Below, piece after piece: positions 1-6,776 of a DNA stretch of 11,850 nucleotides (its first letter is position 1; the number at the start of each line of letters is the position of its first letter). The notes beneath the pieces are model-generated. The model was given only the letters and a program-made list of their open reading frames with translations, was not told where the DNA came from and made no database searches. Source of the DNA: CALJIC01 sp039805565 (GTDB lineage: Bacteria > Chloroflexota > Chloroflexia > Chloroflexales > Roseiflexaceae). The translations under genes were made by a program, and so were the position numbers. The stretch lies in contig JBDLTZ010000018.1 in NCBI GenBank assembly GCA_039805565.1, positions 1-11,850 of the forward strand. Direction: 5' to 3'.

Positions 1-537
1 CTGCGTGCCCCCGGGCGTGATGCCCTCTTTCTGGTCGTTCTGGCGACGATGATGCTGCCCTATCCGGTGACCATGGTGCCGCTGTACGTGCTCTTCCAGC
101 AGCTCGGCTGGATTAACACCATCCTGCCCCTGACGGTACCGGCCTTTTTCGGCAGCCCGCTCTATATCTTCCTGCTGCGCCAGTTCTTTCTGATCCTACC
201 AGTGGATCTGGAGGACGCTGCGCGCATCGACGGCGCCAGCACGCTGCGCATCATTCGACATGTCATCTTACCGCTCTCGTTGCCGGCGCTGGCTACCGTG
301 GCTATTTTCACCTTCCAGGCCACCTGGAACGACTTTCTACCGCCGCTGATCTACCTGCAGAACCCGCAAAACTTTACGGTGACCCTCGGGCTGCAGTTCT
401 TTCGCACCAGCTACACCACCAGCTGGGCCTACCTGATGGAGGCCTCGCTCGTCACCATGCTGCCGGTGGTGATCGTCTTTCTGCTGGCCCAGCGGCTCTT
501 TATCGAAGGCATCTCGCTCACTGGTACCAAAGGGTGA
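1..537 (+). CDS. Carbohydrate ABC transporter permease, MalG family (3' part, 5' end outside window)
   Basis: Inner-membrane permease subunit of an ABC importer for a sugar or similar solute; it would pair with a second permease, a binding protein and an ATPase encoded upstream of the window. The frame is open from base 1, so the visible 178 residues are the C-terminal part of a protein usually about 270-300 residues long. Hydrophobic segments lie near residues 9-33, 41-63, 92-108 and 147-167. The cytoplasmic EAA loop that docks on the ATPase is clear at residues 71-91 (EDAARIDGAS, then ILP), followed by the WNDFLPPLIYL stretch typical of the family. The C-terminus GISLTGTKG is also characteristic. 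The substrate cannot be read from this part. It ends with TGA at 535-537; the next gene starts 105 bases later, and its product is functionally unrelated, so a shared operon is uncertain. Family call very safe, substrate unknown. Confidence 0.95.
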   Translation: MRAPGRDALFLVVLATMMLPYPVTMVPLYVLFQQLGWINTILPLTVPAFFGSPLYIFLLRQFFLILPVDLEDAARIDGASTLRIIRHVILPLSLPALATVAIFTFQATWNDFLPPLIYLQNPQNFTVTLGLQFFRTSYTTSWAYLMEASLVTMLPVVIVFLLAQRLFIEGISLTGTKG

Positions 538-632
538 CCAACAAATCGTGCTCGAATCACCGCCGTGGGCGCGAAGCGCTCGATCCGCCCGGCGCGCGGG
601 TGTCGCCTGGCGAAAAGACAACACGCTCTTCG

Positions 633-638
633 AGGAGG
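633..638 (+). promoter_or_regulatory. Shine-Dalgarno of the nitroreductase gene
   Basis: AGGAGG lies 4 bases before the ATG at 643. It decides the start: an in-frame ATG at 565 has no comparable site and would add 26 Arg-rich residues that do not look like a nitroreductase N-terminus. Confidence 0.8.
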
Positions 639-642
639 ACCT

Positions 643-1206
643 ATGGATGTGATGACGGCGATCAGGACGCTCCGCTCCGTGCGGCAGTACCGGGATGAAC
701 CAGTGGAGGAAGCCACTCTCACCCGCATCCTCGAAGCGGGGCGCTGGGCGGGCAGCGCCAAAAATACGCAGCCCTGGCAGTACCTGCTCGTCAAGGACCG
801 CGCCACGCTTGCGCAGCTCGCCACCTGTGGCAGCTACGCCAGCCACCTCCGGGACGCAGCCTGTGCGATCATCGTCGTCACACCGGTCGCCGCCCGTGCC
901 GCGTTTGATGCTGGCCGCACCATCCAGAACATGCTGCTGGCCGCCTGGGCCGAAGGGGTCGGCTCCTGCATCGTATCGCTTCCTCGTGAGGCGGACGTCA
1001 AGCGACTCCTCGGCATCCCCGAGGACTACACGGTGCAGCAGGCCATCGCCCTCGGCTATCCTCTGCCGGGCGCTGTCCCGATGGTCGAAGGCAAGCCGCT
1101 GAAGGAGGTACTGGCCTCGCTCGGACGCAAGCCGCTGCACGATCTGGTGCACCACGAGAGCTGGGGCAGCACAGGGGCCGCCCCCGGCGATCAGGACGAA
1201 GGGTAA
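643..1206 (+). CDS. Nitroreductase-family FMN-dependent oxidoreductase
   Basis: Cytoplasmic flavoprotein of the nitroreductase superfamily, which normally works as a dimer with FMN and NAD(P)H and reduces nitro compounds, quinones or other electrophiles; the natural substrate here is unknown. The product is 187 residues, typical for the family. The FMN-phosphate motif RSVRQY is at residues 11-16, and the second conserved block AGSAKNTQPWQYLLV is at residues 36-50. The helix AFDAGRTIQNMLLAA (87-101), then GVGSCIV (105-111), LGYP (137-140) and the tail GRKPLHDLVH (161-170) are all usual in small nitroreductases. The last dozen residues (STGAAPGDQDEG) are a low-complexity tail. The start at 643 is chosen for its strong ribosome site. 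The 105-base gap from the permease leaves room for its own promoter. Family call safe; specific reaction not. Confidence 0.93.
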   Translation: MDVMTAIRTLRSVRQYRDEPVEEATLTRILEAGRWAGSAKNTQPWQYLLVKDRATLAQLATCGSYASHLRDAACAIIVVTPVAARAAFDAGRTIQNMLLAAWAEGVGSCIVSLPREADVKRLLGIPEDYTVQQAIALGYPLPGAVPMVEGKPLKEVLASLGRKPLHDLVHHESWGSTGAAPGDQDEG

Positions 1207-1756
1207 GTGTGATACGCTCGAGCGAAACGCCAGACGCGAAAGCCAGAGGGCATCAGGAAGCTGTGTACGACAGGTGCCGCTGACCTCCTACGACGCCGAC
1301 GGCCAGGTCGCCTGGTTGGACCACGCCTACATCCGCGACGCTGTGCGCCCGTAGCGCGCCCGGCCGTTCGACACCCGCGCACGTCGCCTCCCGAGCCACG
1401 TGGTGCTTCCTAAGCTGCTACCCGCAGGTCGGACAGCGGCACGAGTTGATCGCCGCCGCCTGGTCCTCTTCGCCCTGCCTGGCGCGCTGCCAGCGCTTAA
1501 GGTCCATGCCAAAGCGTGGGCTGCGCGTGTCTGGATGCGACGTTCCTCACCTCGGTCTACTTCACCGATCGATACCCCCAGCTGCACGCACACGCGCATC
1601 GCAGCGCACCTCCCCGACTGGCACGTATATTGCGGCATGTTCCGGTGCAGCATCGTGAACGAGTTCGTGCTGAGCGAGGAGACGGCACCGCCAAGGATTC
1701 CCTGGTGTGTACCACGTGCGTCCCCTACGCCATACATCAGGAGCAGACCACAACGA

Positions 1757-1770
1757 GCTCTCACGAGAGC
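1757..1770. repeat. 14-base palindrome upstream of catalase gene
   Basis: GCTCTC-AC-GAGAGC is a perfect six-base inverted repeat with a two-base centre, about 60 bases before the catalase start. It could be an operator half-site pair or a small leader hairpin. No adjacent -10/-35 pair is convincing, so a regulatory role is only a possibility. Confidence 0.3.
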
Positions 1771-1819
1771 ATCGGCGACCCGTCACTCGCCCGGCGCTGC
1801 CGCGACCGCCCGTAACTGT

Positions 1820-1827
1820 AGGAGAGG
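1820..1827 (+). promoter_or_regulatory. katE: Ribosome binding site of the catalase gene
   Basis: AGGAGAGG precedes two adjacent in-frame starts, GTG at 1831 and ATG at 1834. AGGAG is 6 bases from the GTG and 9 from the ATG, while the second half (GAGG) is 6 bases from the ATG. Both starts are workable; I chose the ATG. The choice changes the protein by one residue. Confidence 0.7.
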
Positions 1828-1833
1828 AATGTG

Positions 1834-4020
<2,187 letters not shown>

Positions 4021-4064
4021 GCAGCGCGGGAGAGCGTGAGGAGCGCGAGACGGCTGGGGGACAA

Positions 4065-4115
4065 CACGCCGGTGGCACGGGTGGCAGCACTACGCTTCCT
4101 GGTGCCACCGGTGTG
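4065..4115. terminator. Long hairpin between convergent genes, probable bidirectional terminator
   Basis: CACGCCGGTGGCAC (4065-4078) pairs with GTGCCACCGGTGTG (4102-4115): 14 pairs including one G-T, with a 23-base loop. A shorter alternative stem pairs 4080-4086 with 4103-4109. It starts 45 bases after the catalase stop and lies about 93 bases past the stop of the minus-strand phospholipase gene, so it could serve both. No T-run follows on either side, so it is not a textbook intrinsic terminator; factor-assisted termination or an mRNA 3'-end stabiliser are alternatives. Confidence 0.5.
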
Positions 4116-4207
4116 CCCTGACACATTGCGCTGGTGTTCGGCACGGACTTCCGGGCAGCCGCCCCACGTCGTGGGCGCTGGCCGCAGCTCCCCGCCGCCG
4201 CGCTCGC

Positions 4208-5761
4208 TCAGTTAGCCCAGTAGCTGACGAGCTGGCCGCCCGCGGTGTACAGCGCCGCCGGGTCGGACGCCGTGTTATTCCAGATCGCACCCCCGCCGTT
4301 CGGGAACACCCGCGTCTCCCCCGCCGCCAGCACGCCCCCGATCCCCGGGTGCTGCTGGTTGCCGGTGACGCTGCACAGCACCCACCCCGTCAGGTCCACC
4401 GCGCTCCCGCTCTGGTTCTCGAGCGTCACCGTCTCCGCCGCCTTGTCCACCGTCACGATCCGCACCGGCCAGTTCGGCGCGGCCGATGGGTTCGGGTCAG
4501 CCTGACACGCGTTGTAGCTCGGCGGCGTGGGCGCAGGCGTCGGCGTGGGCGCAGGCGTCGGCGTGAGCGCAGGCGTCGGGGCCGGGGGCGCAGGCGTCGG
4601 GGCCGGGGGCGCGGCCTGAGCCTCGCCCTGCACCAGCGGCAGGTTCACCCGCGGCAGCACGGCCACCTCCGCCGTCAGGTTGCACGCGAACGCCCCGCTG
4701 GAGATCGGCGCCGTCAGGCGCAGCACATCCTGCGCGTAGGCGTTCGCGATGGCCGCGTCGTGGACGATCACCAGGTTCTCGTCGTTGGACTCGACCGCGT
4801 TCACCGTCCAGTTCGTCGAGCCCGTGATCACCAGCGGGTTGCTCCCGGTCCCCGCGTCCACGACCGCGTACTTGTTGTGCAGCGTCCCCGTCCAGTCCTC
4901 GACGCGCACCGTCACGCCCGCCGCGCACAGCCGGTTGCGCTCGCTCGCGTCCGTGGTGGCTCCGACCTCGTTCAGCAGCACGGAGACGCGCACGCCGCGC
5001 TGGTGAGCCGCTATCAGGGCGTCGCCGAGCGCGTCGTTGGTGAAGGTGAACATCGCGACCTCAATGCTGCGGTCGGCCGTCGCGAGGGCCTGTGCGATGC
5101 GCGCCTGCACGCCGTCGCTCGGCGAGAAGGCGACCTCGACGGTCGCGCCGCCGACAGTAGCGCTGTCGGCGGTGTTGTCGGTTTTGGCGGTCGAGAAGCT
5201 GCCGCCGAACATCTCGGCGAACTCCGCGGCGTAGATCGCGGCGACGGCGGGCGAGGTGATCACGACCACGTTCTCGCCGTTGCGGGTGAAGGCGGTGTTC
5301 GAGAAGTTGGCGGAGCCGGTCCAGACGATTTGGCCGTCGAAGATGGCGAACTTGTTGTGCTGGAGGCTCGCGCGCGGCGCGTCGGTGACGAGGGGGATGC
5401 CCGCGTCGCGCAGCGCCTGGTAGAACGGGCCGTCGCCCACGCTCACATCGATCCCGTTGTCGCCGACGACGCGCACCGCGACGCCGCGCTGGTGTGCGGC
5501 GATCAGGGCGTCGCGGACGCTGGCGCGGTCGAGCTCGTAGAGCGCGACGTCGATCGAGGTCGTGGCGGCGGCGGCGCGCTGCGCGAAGAGCGCGTCGGCG
5601 GCGGCGGGGGCGGTCGAGGCGCTGCCGGTGAGCGAGCCGAAGAAGTGGGCGGTGATGCCTTCGGGGCCGGCGGCGGGCGCCGGGCGCGGGGCGGCGGCGA
5701 TGGCCAGAGCCACGAGCAGCGCCGCCGCGAGGCGGGCCAGGCGTGGGGATCGTGTCAGCAT
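4208..5761 (-). CDS. Secreted phospholipase D-like protein with two HKD motifs and C-terminal lamin-tail domain
   Basis: Predicted exported phosphodiesterase of the phospholipase D superfamily, acting on phospholipids or nucleic acid outside the cell; the substrate is not determined by the motifs. The 517-residue product begins with a signal peptide (MLTRSPRLARLAAALLVALA, then Ala/Pro-rich to about residue 32). Two PLD repeats follow: the first HKD motif is His135-Lys137-Asp142 in LQHNKFAIFD with downstream GSANF, the second is His295-Lys297-Asp302 in LHNKYAVVD with downstream GSTNW. Both repeats share DALIAAHQRGV. Then come a Pro/Thr/Ala linker (about 384-414) and a lamin-tail domain (about 432-516: ETVTLENQSGSAVDLTGWVL, later WNN, LYTAGGQLVSYW). 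This layout resembles secreted bacterial nucleases that carry lamin-tail domains, so an extracellular nuclease is as likely as a lipase. The start at 5761 has a GGAG six bases upstream; an ATG at 5773 lacks one. Confidence 0.92.
   Translation of the reverse strand: MLTRSPRLARLAAALLVALAIAAAPRPAPAAGPEGITAHFFGSLTGSASTAPAAADALFAQRAAAATTSIDVALYELDRASVRDALIAAHQRGVAVRVVGDNGIDVSVGDGPFYQALRDAGIPLVTDAPRASLQHNKFAIFDGQIVWTGSANFSNTAFTRNGENVVVITSPAVAAIYAAEFAEMFGGSFSTAKTDNTADSATVGGATVEVAFSPSDGVQARIAQALATADRSIEVAMFTFTNDALGDALIAAHQRGVRVSVLLNEVGATTDASERNRLCAAGVTVRVEDWTGTLHNKYAVVDAGTGSNPLVITGSTNWTVNAVESNDENLVIVHDAAIANAYAQDVLRLTAPISSGAFACNLTAEVAVLPRVNLPLVQGEAQAAPPAPTPAPPAPTPALTPTPAPTPTPAPTPPSYNACQADPNPSAAPNWPVRIVTVDKAAETVTLENQSGSAVDLTGWVLCSVTGNQQHPGIGGVLAAGETRVFPNGGGAIWNNTASDPAALYTAGGQLVSYWAN
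4524..4612 (-). repeat. 18-21 base tandem repeat encoding the Pro/Thr/Ala linker
   Basis: Unit GGCGTGGGCGCAGGCGTC occurs at 4524-4541 and 4542-4559 exactly, at 4560-4577 with one change, then as a 21-base variant at 4578-4598 and a partial copy at 4599-4612. On the coding strand each 18-base unit gives a hexapeptide of Thr, Pro and Ala. The array lies wholly in the interdomain linker of the phospholipase-like gene and keeps its frame, so copy-number changes would only alter linker length. Confidence 0.9.
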
Positions 5762-5767
5762 GGCGCA

Positions 5768-5771
5768 CTCC
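5768..5771 (-). promoter_or_regulatory. Ribosome binding site selecting the phospholipase-like start at 5761
   Basis: On the minus strand GGAG ends six bases before the ATG at 5761. The GGAG overlaps the alternative ATG at 5773 itself, and nothing purine-rich precedes that codon, so the inner start is preferred. It also gives a cleaner signal peptide. Confidence 0.55.
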
Positions 5772-5870
5772 ATGGGCCGGCGGCGTCCGGTGGGACGTCG
5801 GGGCGAGCGCAGAGACCAGGCCGCGGGAGCCTCGGGCTACGGCAGCGCGGCCTGGCGTTGCGATACGTCT

Positions 5871-5900
5871 ATGCTACTCCACCGGCGCATGGCTGCGCAA
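5871..5900 (-). promoter_or_regulatory. Possible sigma-70 type promoter for the phospholipase-like gene
   Basis: On the minus strand TTGCGC (5900-5895) and TAGCAT (5876-5871) are 18 bases apart, four of six matching the consensus in each box. Transcription would begin near 5864 and leave a leader of about 100 bases. It lies between the hairpin that follows the upstream gene and the start codon. Weak evidence in GC-rich DNA. Confidence 0.3.
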
Positions 5901-5936
5901 CTGGGGGCCTGCGCCGAGCCCGGCTCGTGGTGGAGC

Positions 5937-5970
5937 GAACGGCGCGGGGGGCCTGCTCAGCGCGCCGTTC
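5937..5970 (-). terminator. Hairpin after the DUF4352 gene, possible terminator
   Basis: GAACGGCGCG (5937-5946) and CGCGCCGTTC (5961-5970) form a perfect 10-base inverted repeat with a 14-base loop, 16 bases past the TAG of the minus-strand DUF4352 gene. No T-run follows on the minus strand. Position suggests termination or 3'-end protection. Confidence 0.45.
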
Positions 5971-5986
5971 TGCGTGATCTACCGAG

Positions 5987-6538
5987 CTACTGGCCCAGGT
6001 TGACGTACGCGTACTCGCTCGAGAGCGGGTTGAGGTCGCCCACGCGCGCCATCAAGCCGGTGGCGTCCTCGGGGACCGCGTAGATAGCCGTGCATGTCTT
6101 GGGGACGTTGGGGTTCAGGTTCTCGATGATGCACACCTCACCTTCGGGCAGAAATGAGAGCGTGTCGGAGGAGGACTTGTACTCGCGCTCCTTGCTGTCG
6201 AGCAGGTCCAGGCCGCTGAAGCTCTTCATCTCCTTAGCCTGGTTCTCGATCTCAAACCGGACCTGGACGAAGTGCCCAGGGGTGGTGACGTCATCGATGA
6301 ACTGGTTTGTGCTGGTGAGCGTGTTGCCCAGATCCGTGACCTCCAGCACCTTCCAGCGCACGTCCTTCACCGTCACGTCCTCGCCGATCGCGGCCGGGTT
6401 CGCCGCGGCCGCCTCCGAGCGCTCCTGCTGCTCGTTTGCCGCGTTGCCGACCGCAAAGACCCCCATGCCAACCACGGCGCAGCCGCCAACAAGTGCGAGG
6501 ACAACGATTCCTCCGATGATCTTGAGCAACTTGCCCAT
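5987..6538 (-). CDS. DUF4352-type lipoprotein or membrane-anchored protein
   Basis: Predicted envelope protein of unknown function, 183 residues, with a small Ig-like domain outside the membrane. The N-terminus MGKLLKIIGG is followed by a hydrophobic stretch (about 7-30) containing VGGC, with Cys20 a possible lipidation site; the sequence before it is an imperfect lipobox, so a simple membrane anchor is the alternative. A charged Ala/Glu/Gln spacer (32-50) leads to the globular part (52-183). The pattern there fits DUF4352: GHFVQVRFEIENQ (88-100), LDLLDSKEREY (110-120), ENLNPN (139-144), AIYAVPED (151-158) and a final AYVNLGQ. Cys136 and Cys149 could form a disulfide. The start has GAGGAG seven bases upstream. 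It is 238 bases downstream of the McrC-like gene on the same strand, with its own candidate promoter, so it is probably a separate unit. Confidence 0.85.
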   Translation of the reverse strand: MGKLLKIIGGIVVLALVGGCAVVGMGVFAVGNAANEQQERSEAAAANPAAIGEDVTVKDVRWKVLEVTDLGNTLTSTNQFIDDVTTPGHFVQVRFEIENQAKEMKSFSGLDLLDSKEREYKSSSDTLSFLPEGEVCIIENLNPNVPKTCTAIYAVPEDATGLMARVGDLNPLSSEYAYVNLGQ

Positions 6539-6545
6539 GCCAGAG

Positions 6546-6551
6546 CTCCTC
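6546..6551 (-). promoter_or_regulatory. Ribosome binding site of the DUF4352 gene
   Basis: GAGGAG on the minus strand, seven bases before the ATG at 6538. A strong site that fixes this start. Confidence 0.8.
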
Positions 6552-6641
6552 TTGAGATGTTCCTGCCCGTTTGTGCGCGAGGTGCAGCAGCGGCACGCTC
6601 TGACGCGTGTGAGGGCAGAGCAGCTTGTACGTACCCCCCAC

Positions 6642-6650
6642 TCTATACCA
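6642..6650 (-). promoter_or_regulatory. Possible extended -10 promoter for the DUF4352 gene
   Basis: The minus strand reads TGG-TATAGA, a TGn extended -10 element, in an otherwise GC-rich gap of 238 bases. No good -35 box sits upstream, which is tolerated in extended -10 promoters. The start site would be near 6635, with a leader of just under 100 bases. The rest of the gap (6539-6776) shows no gene. Confidence 0.35.
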
Positions 6651-6776
6651 TGGGCTCGCGCACAAATGAGGACAGGGGCTTGGCGGATGGGGAAGAAGCA
6701 GCCAGGGGGAGCGCCGAGGGTGACAGAGCTTACGCATCGGGTGTCGCGGGTGGGGCCGGCGCTGCCTGTCGCCCAC

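Larger units (their letters stand above)
1207..1833 (+). other. 627-base intergenic stretch with coding-like fragments, no intact gene
   Basis: No convincing intact gene is visible between the nitroreductase and the catalase. A short plus-strand stretch at 1274-1354 reads VPLTSYDADGQVAWLDHAYI and ends in TAG; its composition looks like real protein, unlike its surroundings, but it has no credible start. Further on, another plus frame (about 1519-1570) gives DATFLTSVYFTDRYPQL, again protein-like but short. The longest open frame, 1400-1834 (144 codons), is dominated by Arg, Ala, Pro and Ser and mixes codons without the strong G/C third-position bias of the neighbouring genes; I do not regard it as a gene. 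The simplest reading is a decayed gene or genes with frameshifts, plus the catalase leader at the 3' end. I do not recognise the ancestral family. Confidence 0.45.

Noticed and set aside
565..642. N-terminal extension of the nitroreductase from an ATG at 565
   Set aside because: No ribosome site there, Arg-rich non-family sequence, and a strong AGGAGG just before the ATG at 643.
1215..1224. Palindrome CGCTCGAGCG just after the nitroreductase stop, considered as a terminator
   Set aside because: No loop when folded and no T-run; palindromes of this size are expected by chance in GC-rich DNA.
4524..4612. Regular repeats considered as a CRISPR array
   Set aside because: Units are 18-21 bases, directly adjacent with no spacers, and lie in frame within a coding linker.
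4349..5977. 542-codon plus-strand open frame opposite the phospholipase-like gene
   Set aside because: Its product is Arg/Gly/Val-rich with long Arg runs, and the minus-strand frame has two HKD motifs and a signal peptide.
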